Of a DNA stretch of 64,000 bases, positions 1 to 7,856 are shown piece by piece. The stretch covers positions 2,824,001 to 2,888,000 of the forward strand of contig NC_018868.3 in the NCBI RefSeq assembly GCF_000305785.2, read 5' to 3'. This DNA comes from Simiduia agarivorans SA1 = DSM 21679 (GTDB lineage: Bacteria; Pseudomonadota; Gammaproteobacteria; Pseudomonadales; Cellvibrionaceae). Under the pieces are notes generated by a model. It was not told where the DNA came from. It was given only the letters and a program-made list of their open reading frames with translations, and did no database searches. Position numbers and translations under genes: made by a program. Numbering within the stretch: the first letter of the stretch is position 1; the number at the start of each line of letters is the position of its first letter.

Positions 1-23
1 GCGCCCGGAAAACCACCACCCGG

Positions 24-950
24 GTGACACACAAGGCCGATGCCTGGGCGGCCCACCACCGGCAATCGGCGGTGGACAGCCTTAACCGCTTGCTGGGTCA
101 GCCGGTTCGGGCTGGTCTTACCATGTTGATGCTGGGCATCGCGCTGGCCTTGCCGGCGTTGCTTTATATTGCCCTTGCTAATGTGGGACAGCTGTCGGAT
201 CAGTGGTCCGGTTCACATCAGATGTCGGCCTATTTAAAGCCCGGCGCGCGCGAGGCGGCGGTGACGCCACTGGCCGAATCCTGGCGCCAGCGCGCTGATG
301 TGGCGGCGGTGCAGGTGGTCTCGCCGGATCAGGGGCTGCAGGAATTTGCCCAGGCCACCGGACTGGGTGCGCTGGTGACCGGTATATCGCCCAACCCCCT
401 GCCCTGGACCCTGCTGGTGACGCCTGCCGAGATCGTTATCAAAGACGGCCGTCTGGCGTCGCTGCGCGCAGACCTGGCGCAGGAAACGCTGGTGGAAGAG
501 GTGCGACTGGATTTCGGCTGGGTGCAGCGCTTGCAGCAGATCATGCTGCTGGGCCAGCGCGTGGCGCTGGGACTGGCCAGCCTGCTGGCGCTCGGGATGT
601 TGTTGGCCATCGGCAATACCCTGCGTCTGGCCATCGAAAACCGGCGCGATGAAATACTGGTGGTCAAGCTGGTGGGCGGCACCGATGCCTTTGTGCGCCG
701 GCCGTTCCTGTACATGGGGCTCTGGTACGGCCTGGGTGGCGGGTTGGTGGCGCTATTATTGGTGCTGGTGGGGGTGATGCTCATCGACGGCCCGGTGGCG
801 GCGCTGGCCGCCGCATACGAAAGCCAGTTCCGCCTGCAAGGGCTGGGATTTTCGGGAGTCCTGGTGCTCGTATCCGTCGCCCTTCTGGTGGGTTGGCTGG
901 GTGCCTGGCTGGCCGTGGGCCGGCATTTACGCGATATTCAGCCCCAGTAG
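24..950 (+). CDS. ftsX: Cell division protein FtsX (5' end uncertain)
   Basis: Membrane partner of the ATPase FtsE; in gammaproteobacteria the FtsEX complex couples septum constriction to activation of periplasmic murein amidases through EnvC. The 308-residue reading shows the family layout: a cytoplasmic N-terminus, a first membrane segment near residues 30-50, a periplasmic domain of about 120 residues, then three membrane segments near 175-200, 225-255 and 278-300. The motif ENRRDEILVVKLVGG after TM2 is typical of FtsX. The GTG at 24 is only the first start inside the window; the frame is open to the left edge, so the true start may lie outside. ftsE is expected just upstream, and rpoH follows, the usual ftsYEX-rpoH order. 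Confidence 0.93.
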   Translation: MTHKADAWAAHHRQSAVDSLNRLLGQPVRAGLTMLMLGIALALPALLYIALANVGQLSDQWSGSHQMSAYLKPGAREAAVTPLAESWRQRADVAAVQVVSPDQGLQEFAQATGLGALVTGISPNPLPWTLLVTPAEIVIKDGRLASLRADLAQETLVEEVRLDFGWVQRLQQIMLLGQRVALGLASLLALGMLLAIGNTLRLAIENRRDEILVVKLVGGTDAFVRRPFLYMGLWYGLGGGLVALLLVLVGVMLIDGPVAALAAAYESQFRLQGLGFSGVLVLVSVALLVGWLGAWLAVGRHLRDIQPQ

Positions 951-1015
951 CCGGGTGACCCGAGAGTCGCAAATAACCGTATCTGGGTGTGGTTTTCAGG
1001 GAATTTTTGCCTGAG

Positions 1016-1044
1016 TTGGCAGTCTAACCTGCCGGTGCTACACT
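1016..1044 (+). promoter_or_regulatory. Candidate sigma-70 promoter of rpoH
   Basis: TTGGCA at 1016-1021 and TACACT at 1039-1044 are separated by exactly 17 bases, giving transcription from about 1051, 40 bases before the rpoH start. The spacing is ideal and both boxes match the consensus well. Heat-shock sigma genes usually have several promoters; only this one stands out by eye. Confidence 0.55.
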
Positions 1045-1090
1045 CGCTTGTCCGCGGGCTGTCCCGCGGTCGGTTTGATGGAGGTAATGA

Positions 1091-1945
1091 ATGAGTACAA
1101 GTCTGCAGCCTGTTGGGATTCTGGCACCCGGTGCCAATCTGAATGCCTATATCCAGGCCGTCAATGGCTTTTCTATCCTGTCCGCTGAAGAAGAAAAACA
1201 GCTGGCAGAAGAGCTCTACTACCAGGACAATCTGGAAGCGGCGCGTCGCCTGGTTATGGCGCACCTGCGCTTTGTGGTACATATCGCCAAGTCCTACTCC
1301 GGCTACGGTCTGGCAGAAGCCGACCTGATTCAGGAAGGCAACGTGGGCCTGATGAAAGCGGTCAAGCGCTTCGACCCCACCCGCGGTGTCCGTCTGGTGA
1401 GCTTCGCCGTACATTGGATCAAGGCCGAAATACACGAATTTATCCTGCGCAACTGGCGCATTGTTAAAGTGGCCACCACCAAGGCCCAGCGCAAGCTGTT
1501 CTTTAACCTGCGCGGTGCGAAGAAGAAACTGGCCTGGTTATCCCATGACGAAGCCCAGGCCATCGCCAAAGATCTGGACGTGGACGTCAAGCAGGTGTAC
1601 GAGATGGAAGGCCGTCTCACTGCTTACGATGCCGGCTTTGATGCGGGCGCCGACGATGATGACGATACCGCCTATCAGGCGCCGGCCAACTATCTGGAGG
1701 ACCATCGTTTCGATCCGGCCCGCCAGTTGGAAGCGGCCGATTGGGAAGAATCTAACGTCAACAGCCTGGAGCTGGCCATGGAGCAGCTGGACGAGCGTAG
1801 CCGCGATATTCTGCAGCGCCGCTGGTTGAACGAAGACAAAGCCACCCTGCATGATCTGGCGGCTGTTTATGGTGTTTCCGCTGAGCGCATCCGCCAGCTG
1901 GAGAAAAACGCCATGAAAAAAGTAAAGGCCATGATGGAGGCCTGA
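1091..1945 (+). CDS. rpoH: RNA polymerase heat-shock sigma factor RpoH (sigma-32)
   Basis: Directs RNA polymerase to heat-shock promoters. The 284-residue product has the group-3 sigma layout: region 2 at about 50-120 (core binding and -10 recognition, with [19 protein letters not shown]), the RpoH box QRKLFFNLR at 133-141 that distinguishes sigma-32 from RpoD and RpoS, and a region 4 helix-turn-helix near 252-280. The start is fixed by GGAGG at 1080-1084, six bases before the ATG. An unusual acidic stretch, DADDDDD-like, occurs around residue 190. It follows ftsX with its own promoter and ends just before a 29-bp inverted repeat. Confidence 0.98.
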   Translation: MSTSLQPVGILAPGANLNAYIQAVNGFSILSAEEEKQLAEELYYQDNLEAARRLVMAHLRFVVHIAKSYSGYGLAEADLIQEGNVGLMKAVKRFDPTRGVRLVSFAVHWIKAEIHEFILRNWRIVKVATTKAQRKLFFNLRGAKKKLAWLSHDEAQAIAKDLDVDVKQVYEMEGRLTAYDAGFDAGADDDDDTAYQAPANYLEDHRFDPARQLEAADWEESNVNSLELAMEQLDERSRDILQRRWLNEDKATLHDLAAVYGVSAERIRQLEKNAMKKVKAMMEA

Positions 1946-1947
1946 CG

Positions 1948-2037
1948 GGAAAATTGGGGTCAGATAAGCATTTCGGACCCGACTGTGGCAAATTTGCACT
2001 CAGTTATCCCGAAATGCTTATCTGACCCCAATTTTCC
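1948..2037. repeat. Long inverted repeat (REP/MITE-like) behind rpoH
   Basis: Two perfect 29-bp complementary arms, 1948-1976 and 2009-2037, enclose a 32-base spacer. The arms contain AATTGGGGTCAGATAAGC, close to the GGGGTCAG-type ends that accompany REP-associated (RAYT/Y1) transposases in many proteobacteria. It begins two bases after the rpoH stop and precedes a separate rho-independent terminator. No second copy was seen in the window. Confidence 0.8.
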
Positions 2038-2049
2038 TTTGAAAAAACA

Positions 2050-2073
2050 GCCGCGCCGGTCGCGGCTTTTTTA
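2050..2073 (+). terminator. Rho-independent terminator of rpoH
   Basis: GCCGCG (2050-2055) pairs with CGCGGC (2061-2066) around a 5-base loop and is followed by six T residues. It lies after the long inverted repeat. Confidence 0.85.
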
Positions 2074-2088
2074 TTGCCCTTAACTTAT

Positions 2089-2466
2089 ATGATTTCACCT
2101 CGTCTACTGCTTTGCCTCTGTGCCGGCACTGGTGCCCTCGCCGTGATCGCCGGGGCTTTTGGGGCTCATGCGCTGAAGCCGGTATTGTCCGGAACCAGCA
2201 TGGCCACCTGGCAGACAGCAGTGTTCTATCATTTGGTACACGCGAGCCTGGCCACAGCCATTGTCCACACCGGCCGGTTCCGGTGGTCTGTCTATGCCGT
2301 CGTTTGCCTGTTGACCGGATGCCTGTTATTTTCCGGCTCCCTTTATGCCTTGGCCTTGGGCGGTCCGCGCTGGCTGGGCCCGATTACACCCTTGGGTGGC
2401 CTGTGTTTTATTGTCGGTTGGTTGAGCCTGGCCATTGGAGCCTGGCGTCAACCCCATGAAGAGTAG
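2089..2466 (+). CDS. DUF423 family inner-membrane protein (YgdD-like)
   Basis: Small integral membrane protein of about 125 residues with four hydrophobic segments; the opening GALAVIAGAFGAHALK and the phrases WQTAVFYHLVHA and GGPRWLGPITPLGG are hallmarks of DUF423. Function is unknown. The ATG at 2089 is preferred over a TTG at 2074, because the latter lies in the T-tract of the preceding terminator. Its end overlaps or abuts the start of trmB, so the two are probably co-transcribed. Confidence 0.9.
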   Translation: MISPRLLLCLCAGTGALAVIAGAFGAHALKPVLSGTSMATWQTAVFYHLVHASLATAIVHTGRFRWSVYAVVCLLTGCLLFSGSLYALALGGPRWLGPITPLGGLCFIVGWLSLAIGAWRQPHEE

Positions 2467-2470
2467 CTCC

Positions 2471-3211
2471 ATGAGTACAGCAATTAAGCGCCTGCCGGGC
2501 GTGGAAGATGAACAGGGTTTTACCCCGCGACCCGAGTTCAAAAAGAAGTCTATCCGTTCCTACGTGATCCGCGCCGGCCGGATGACGCCGGCCCAGCGCA
2601 ACGCGTTTGAACGCAACTGGGCGACCTACGGTTTGAGCTTGTTCGATGGGCCCGTAGATCTGGTGGCAGAATTTGGTCGGTCTGCACCCTTAGTGGTCGA
2701 AGTGGGTTTTGGCATGGGCGATTCATTACTGGCGCAGGCCCAAGCCGAGCCCGACAAGGATTTTATCGGTATCGAAGTGCACCCGCCGGGTGTGGGCCGG
2801 CTGCTGAATAATGCGGCCGATGCCGGTGTAACCAACCTGCGCGTGTTCATGGCCGATGCCAATGATGTGCTGGCCGATTGCATCCCTGCCAACAGTGCCT
2901 GTCGGTTCCAGTTGTATTTTCCGGACCCCTGGCACAAGAAAAAGCATCAGAAGCGTCGTATCGTGCAGCCCGCATTTGTGGAGGCAGTGCGACATATTCT
3001 GTTGCCGGGCGGCGTGTTCCACCTCGCCACAGACTGGGAGCACTACGCCGATCATATGATGGAGGCGATGAGCCTGGCACCGGGCTTTGGTAATCAGGCG
3101 GGGGAATACCTGTTTGCCGAAAAACCGGACTTCCGTCCGAATACAAAGTTTGAGCGACGTGGCGAAAAGCTTGGTCACGGCGTGTGGGACTTGCTGTTCA
3201 CAAAAAAATAA
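2471..3211 (+). CDS. trmB: tRNA (guanine-N7)-methyltransferase TrmB
   Basis: Uses S-adenosylmethionine to make m7G46 in the variable loop of tRNA. The product (246 residues from this start; E. coli TrmB has 239) has the SAM-binding stretch LVVEVGFGMGDSLLAQA, IGIEVHPPGVGRLL, the diagnostic FPDPWHKKKHQKRR motif, and the C-terminal TKFERRGEKLGHGVWDL segment. The ATG at 2471 is chosen because it comes just after the DUF423 stop; an in-frame ATG at 2456 overlaps that gene and is the alternative. Neither has a strong ribosome-binding site. Confidence 0.95.
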   Translation: MSTAIKRLPGVEDEQGFTPRPEFKKKSIRSYVIRAGRMTPAQRNAFERNWATYGLSLFDGPVDLVAEFGRSAPLVVEVGFGMGDSLLAQAQAEPDKDFIGIEVHPPGVGRLLNNAADAGVTNLRVFMADANDVLADCIPANSACRFQLYFPDPWHKKKHQKRRIVQPAFVEAVRHILLPGGVFHLATDWEHYADHMMEAMSLAPGFGNQAGEYLFAEKPDFRPNTKFERRGEKLGHGVWDLLFTKK

Positions 3212-3531
3212 GGTTTAGCGCCAACAACCTATTGCAATGAGCGATTGTGTTGCCCACAATCGCCGCCAATTGCGTTGATCCGGAAAGGAGAGTGGCAGTT
3301 AGGAAGATGATGACAACTCATCTTTTTTCGCTGAGACAAGGTGTCTATCCAATACCCTCACATTTCAGAAGCACAGTCTTCTGCCCGTTTTCTGCAAGCA
3401 ACGTTCTCTGACGTGCCTCGCTCCCCTAATGCTTTTTTACTAGTTGATGCAAGGACGTCGCAATGGATTTCTACAGCCCGGCGAAAGCTGAATTTTTTCG
3501 CCAGTTTGAGTGCTACAAAAGGAGAAACTCA
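3212..3531. other. Intergenic region trmB-ompA, two hairpins
   Basis: 320 bases without a convincing gene. A perfect 9-bp hairpin GCGATTGTG/CACAATCGC (3241-3263) lacks a T-tract. A weaker terminator-like stem AAGATGA/TCATCTT (3304-3324) is followed by TTTT and may end trmB. The remainder is a plausible long 5' leader for the outer-membrane protein gene, with AGGAG at 3519-3523 as its ribosome-binding site. Confidence 0.5.
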
Positions 3532-4642
3532 ATGAAAAAAGCATGGTTAATGATGCCTTTAGCGATGGCAATCTCTGCAACCGCAGCGGCAGATAACCAC
3601 CCGGGTCTGGAACTGACAGCGGGTTGGAATCAGATGAACTGGGACAACCACCGCGAAATGAAAGCGCACAGCGGTTGGATGGGTGCGATCGGTTACCGTA
3701 TGGATAGCCCATGGGGTGTCGAGTTTGGCATGATCCAGAACAATCCCAGCATGAAAAAACCTGCAGGAAATTGAAACCACGCAGTATTATCTGGACGGCT
3801 TGTATCACTTCAATACTGAAGCCGATATCCAACCGTTTGTAATGGCCGGTGTTGGCTATGGTCACTTTAAAACCGATACCGCCTCTGATCGTGACGAGGC
3901 ACTCAATATCGGTGTGGGCGTTAAAGGTTACCTGACCGATAACTTTCTGTTACGTGCCGATACCCGTGCCATTCGTGGCATTGCCGATGGCGATATCGAT
4001 TACGCGCTCAACCTGGCAGCAACCTACCTGATCGGCACGGGTTCATCCAAGCCTGCGCCCGTTGCCATGGCAGCCGCTCCTTCTGATGCGGATGCTGACG
4101 GCGTGGTGGATACTCAGGATGCCTGTCCCCAGACACCAGCCGGCGTCAAGGTAGACAGCCGTGGTTGCGCATTGGACAGTGATCGCGACGGCGTTGCCGA
4201 CTACAAAGACCAGTGCCCTAATACCGAAGCCGGACTGAAAGTCGATGCCAAAGGTTGTGCGATAGAATTGACTGAAGCGGTTGAAATCAAACTGCATGTT
4301 CGCTTTGACAATAACGCCGCTGTGGTTAAGCCGGAGTACAAATCTGAAATTGGCAATGTGGCCAAATTCATGAACAGCTACGCCAATACTACTGTCGAAG
4401 TGCAGGGCTTTACCGATTCACGTGGTTCGGAAGCGTATAACCAGAATCTGTCCCAGCGTCGTGCCGATGCGGTGCGCTCTGTGTTGATCAGTGAATTTGG
4501 TATCGCGCCTGAGCGTGTGAAAGCCGTAGGTTACGGCGAAGCCAATCCTGTGGCTGATAACAACACCGCTGAAGGACGGGAAGCAAACCGTCGCGTAGTG
4601 GCTTCCATCGAGTCCCAGAAAACCTCTAAAGTACGCAAATAA
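3532..4642 (+). pseudogene. OmpA/OprF-like porin gene with a single-base frameshift
   Basis: Outer-membrane protein with a periplasmic peptidoglycan-binding domain, read in two frames: 3532-3774 and about 3760-4642. The first part has a signal peptide (MKKAWLMMPLAMAISATAAA) and the start of a beta-barrel. The second continues it, then shows two calcium-binding thrombospondin-type-3 repeats (DADADGVVDTQDACP and DSDRDGVADYKDQCP) and an OmpA C-terminal domain (VQGFTDSRGSEAYNQNLSQRRA). Removing one A from the A6 run at 3754-3759 restores one continuous protein of about 369 residues, the OprF size. Either a recent mutation, phase variation, or a base-calling error in a homopolymer; the rest of the gene shows no decay. 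A strong AGGAG precedes the start. Confidence 0.88.
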
Positions 4643-4657
4643 ATTTTAGTGGTTGTG

Positions 4658-4688
4658 AAAAGCCCGGCTATCTGCCGGGCTTTTTTTT
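4658..4688 (+). terminator. Terminator of the OmpA-like gene
   Basis: Stem GCCCGGC/GCCGGGC with a 5-base loop, flanked by AAAA and eight T residues; it can work in both directions and sits between convergent genes. Confidence 0.9.
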
Positions 4689-4707
4689 GCCTGTTTATAA
4701 CGCCTGC

Positions 4708-5568
4708 TCAGCTCACCACCATGACATCGGTGTCCATTGCGTCCAGTACTTTTTCGGCGGTGTTGCCTAGCAAGGTTGCAGCCAGGCCCGTGCGTGCGAC
4801 TGTTCCGATAATCACCACATCAGCATGCAGCGTCTGCGCCATTTCGGTAATGGCGGCCTTCGGGTTGCCAGGTTTAACGTGCATGCGGGAAATGGGTACA
4901 CCGAAACGCTGTGCGGCAATTTCATCCGGCGCTTCTGGTTCATCTTCCAAACTACTGAAAATCGCAGACAGATCGGGCGTGTTTTCCAATGCTGAAACCA
5001 GATGCAATTCACCTTCGGTCGCTTTGGCAAGCCGATGGGCATAGTTCAGAATACGGTTATTTAACACGCCGTGCGCGTCGTCATCGGATGCATCGAGCGA
5101 AACCGCGGCCAGAATAATATTGTTTTGCCAGGCGTCATCGGATTTTACCAACAGCACGGGGCAAGACGCGGTGCGCATCAGGTAGACATCGGATGTACGG
5201 GCGAATCTGCGCGTCATCGCGCTGTGCTGGAAACTGCTTTTCACGATCAAGTGGGCACCGACGCGCGCCGCAGCCTGAACCACCATCACTTCCCATTGCT
5301 GATTCCAGACGGCTTCACAATCCACTTCAAGCCCCTGGGCCTTCAGCGGCGCGGCCAATTCATTCAGCCATGCACTGGTTTCGGCCATATGGCTGTGCTT
5401 GGCATCCTTGCGTGAATTATAACTGGCCATCTCCTCTTCTGTGAGATAGCAACAACAAAACAGTCGGAGGCTGGCATCCAGGTCGGCCGCAAGATGAACC
5501 GCGCGAGTCAGTGCGAGTTGATCGTCCGTCAGCGGATCGATTACCACGAGTATTTGTTTGCTGGCCAT
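4708..5568 (-). CDS. Tandem universal stress protein (UspE-like)
   Basis: Two Usp domains in one 286-residue cytoplasmic protein. The second domain keeps the nucleotide-binding signature GTVARTGLAATLLGNTAEKVL (G-2X-G-9X-G-N-T type), while the first (VKSSFQHSAMTRRF) has lost the glycine pattern, as in UspE. Usp proteins support survival under stress; the exact role of tandem forms is unclear. The start MASKQ at 5568 is chosen for the GGAGGTG six bases upstream; a longer frame to 5592 lacks such a site. It is convergent with the OmpA-like gene. Confidence 0.92.
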   Translation of the reverse strand: MASKQILVVIDPLTDDQLALTRAVHLAADLDASLRLFCCCYLTEEEMASYNSRKDAKHSHMAETSAWLNELAAPLKAQGLEVDCEAVWNQQWEVMVVQAAARVGAHLIVKSSFQHSAMTRRFARTSDVYLMRTASCPVLLVKSDDAWQNNIILAAVSLDASDDDAHGVLNNRILNYAHRLAKATEGELHLVSALENTPDLSAIFSSLEDEPEAPDEIAAQRFGVPISRMHVKPGNPKAAITEMAQTLHADVVIIGTVARTGLAATLLGNTAEKVLDAMDTDVMVVS

Positions 5569-5636
5569 CGGGCACCTCCAGGAATGATGCACCTACCATA
5601 GCCAAAACTGTCCGGCTTTGCATTGCGCTCGCGCAA

Positions 5637-5660
5637 TAAAAAACGGCGCCGAAGCGCCGT
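5637..5660 (-). terminator. Terminator of the autotransporter esterase gene
   Basis: On the minus strand ACGGCGC and GCGCCGT form a 7-bp stem around a TTCG tetraloop, followed by a run of T residues. Confidence 0.88.
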
Positions 5661-5681
5661 TGTGTAACAGGAATACAGAAA

Positions 5682-7625
5682 TCAGAATGCCAGGCTGGCG
5701 CCAATAGCCCACTGATCCTGCATCAGGTCGCCGCTCTCGCGCTGCCAGCTGGCGGTGATGGCGGCGGCGTCAGACAAGTAGTAGCTGGCGCTGATGTTGC
5801 CGTACCAGTTTTCGCCTTTGTCCTGCTGATAGGCGGGCAATTCATAGGGGTTCAGATCCAGCGTCTGGCTCTGCATCTGCAACTGATGGTCTTTACCGGT
5901 GAGCTGGGAGCGAATACCCCACTCGGACGTAACCACCAACTGATCGGCGAGTGCGCGCCAATGGATGAACAGGCCGAGATCGGCGGTATTGGATTTATGG
6001 GTCTGGTCGCCGTAGGTCAACGACGTGGTTTGACCTCCGGCTTCAGCGTAGCCATCCACATTGATCGTACGCGTGGCCAACTCCAGTTTGGGGCCGTACT
6101 CCCAGTTGCTGTGGGGCGACACATTGTAGCCGTACTCGGCGCTGACACCGATGGAGTCACCTGACGTTTCGCCGGATTCCACGCGCTGGCTGATACCCAG
6201 CGGTACCACGCGATTCAGGTTCTCATAATCCTGTTTGCCGTAATGGATGCTGGCGTTGAACCAGTGATTACCCGACACGAAGCCGGTAAACAGGTTGATC
6301 GCCTGGCTGCTGCCTTCGTAGCTGGATGCAGAATCGACAAAACCGAGATCTGCCTGCTGACTGGATAAACCGAGACCAATGCTCCATTGTTCGGATACGC
6401 CGTACTGCAGGCCCAGAAGCGCGCCGCTACCGTCAATTTCACTGGCCGCATAGGCTTCTTTTGCTTCGAACTCGGTGCCGTTGCCGCGCACAAAAATCTG
6501 CCAGCTGCCGGCGTCCAGCTTTTTCGCTGCCAGATTGGCCTGCATTTGCTGACGGGTCTGATGCATGTCGCCATCCACCAGGCTCGCACCCAACACGGGC
6601 AATTGGCCGACTTCCTGCGGCGCGCGAATCAAGCTGAACATGTAATCGGCAACAATTTGCTGCGCCATGGCCGTGGGGTGAACGCCATCGTTAAACAGCA
6701 ATTTGGTGGGATCGCCATTACTCGCCTGCTGCATACCGTATTGGGGGTTTTCCAGACAGCTGCCGCCCGAACCATCGTAACAGGTGCCACGGAGCACATT
6801 GGCATCAGCGACGAAACCGAATTCCGCCGGTGATGCAATGATTTCTTCTACCAAACCGCGCGCGTCAACGGGAATGACGTTGGCATCGCTGTTGCGTAAA
6901 CCGGCGTAAAGGGTGTCGTTGTAGAGCGCGCTCAGGGGTGTCCACAGGGGTTGAGCGCCGGAGCCGATACCGGCAGGTGTTCTGCCCACGTCGGGAAGGT
7001 TTGAAACCATGATGTACTGCGCGCCGGCCGCGTCCAGTGCATTGATACCTTCCACCAGCGTATTGGCTGCTGTGACGATATTGACCGCATTATTCGGATC
7101 GGCCGGGTTGGTAATGCCCAACACATCGTTGCCACCACCGTTGACGTAATAGAGCGTGCTGGCGCGGGCTTCGCCGAATTCTGCCAGATACCCGTCGCGT
7201 ACTTTGGCGGGACCGGCAGCGGGATTAAACACTACCGAGCCGTCAGCATCGGTAATCGAGGCCTTGATCTGAGCTGATGTATAGCCGCCTACCGCATAGT
7301 TTGTGCCGGCGGGATAACCGGTTACCGGGCTGGGTAAGTAGGGCGTTGATGCGGCCAGATAGCCCAGACCCAATTTGGCGCTCAGGCGTTGCACGCCCAC
7401 CAGATCGGTGGCTGAACCGGCGCCATCAAGGCGGTTGGTGAAACGCAGGCCACTGGCTGGCACACCCAGCGTGGGATGAATCGGGCCACCGGCATCGGGA
7501 AATTGTCCGGAATCGGAAAGGCTGTCGCCAAACACGACCATTTCATCAAACGGTGATGCGGCGTAGCTGGCACTGGATGCCAACAGCAGGGCGGCGGCAA
7601 GCGGTTTTAGAGCGCGGTATTTCAT
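5682..7625 (-). CDS. GDSL-family autotransporter esterase/lipase (EstA-like)
   Basis: A 647-residue type V-secreted lipolytic enzyme. A signal peptide (residues 1-22, ending SASYAA) precedes the GDSL hydrolase passenger. Its block I is VFGDSLSDSG (nucleophile serine), block III GGGNDVLG and block V FNDGVHPTAMAQ (catalytic Asp and His). The last 280 or so residues form a 12-strand-type autotransporter barrel ending in phenylalanine (IGASLAF). The family, including Pseudomonas EstA, stays attached to the outer membrane with the hydrolase outside and affects rhamnolipid production and motility there. It is monocistronic with its own terminator. Confidence 0.93.
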   Translation of the reverse strand: MKYRALKPLAAALLLASSASYAASPFDEMVVFGDSLSDSGQFPDAGGPIHPTLGVPASGLRFTNRLDGAGSATDLVGVQRLSAKLGLGYLAASTPYLPSPVTGYPAGTNYAVGGYTSAQIKASITDADGSVVFNPAAGPAKVRDGYLAEFGEARASTLYYVNGGGNDVLGITNPADPNNAVNIVTAANTLVEGINALDAAGAQYIMVSNLPDVGRTPAGIGSGAQPLWTPLSALYNDTLYAGLRNSDANVIPVDARGLVEEIIASPAEFGFVADANVLRGTCYDGSGGSCLENPQYGMQQASNGDPTKLLFNDGVHPTAMAQQIVADYMFSLIRAPQEVGQLPVLGASLVDGDMHQTRQQMQANLAAKKLDAGSWQIFVRGNGTEFEAKEAYAASEIDGSGALLGLQYGVSEQWSIGLGLSSQQADLGFVDSASSYEGSSQAINLFTGFVSGNHWFNASIHYGKQDYENLNRVVPLGISQRVESGETSGDSIGVSAEYGYNVSPHSNWEYGPKLELATRTINVDGYAEAGGQTTSLTYGDQTHKSNTADLGLFIHWRALADQLVVTSEWGIRSQLTGKDHQLQMQSQTLDLNPYELPAYQQDKGENWYGNISASYYLSDAAAITASWQRESGDLMQDQWAIGASLAF

Positions 7626-7788
7626 TGCGTGTCTCCTCAGAGAGTCTGTCCTTAGCGTTATTATTGTTGGCCTGGGGCCTGTTATTTTGCTGCTGAGAAA
7701 AATAGAAACTGTTCAACCGGTTATTGGTTTTGTCTGGTTGATACGCGTTTGATAATAGAGGGGATCAGTCGTGAGCACCAGTCACAGA

Positions 7789-7814
7789 GGTGACCCTCGG
7801 GTCACCCCCGAGGG
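7789..7814. repeat. Overlapping alternative hairpins
   Basis: GGTGACCC/GGGTCACC (7789-7796 with 7799-7806) and CCCTCGG/CCGAGGG (7794-7800 with 7808-7814) share bases and cannot both form. There is no T-tract. It lies between two minus-strand genes, downstream of the ABC-F gene. Confidence 0.5.
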
Positions 7815-7856
7815 CGCGTGATCAGACATAAGCTGCTGTGAGTCGGCTATGGGCTG

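Noticed and set aside
3341..3535. 64-residue ORF before the OmpA-like gene
   Set aside because: No ribosome-binding site and no family likeness; it overlaps the leader and the true start at 3532.
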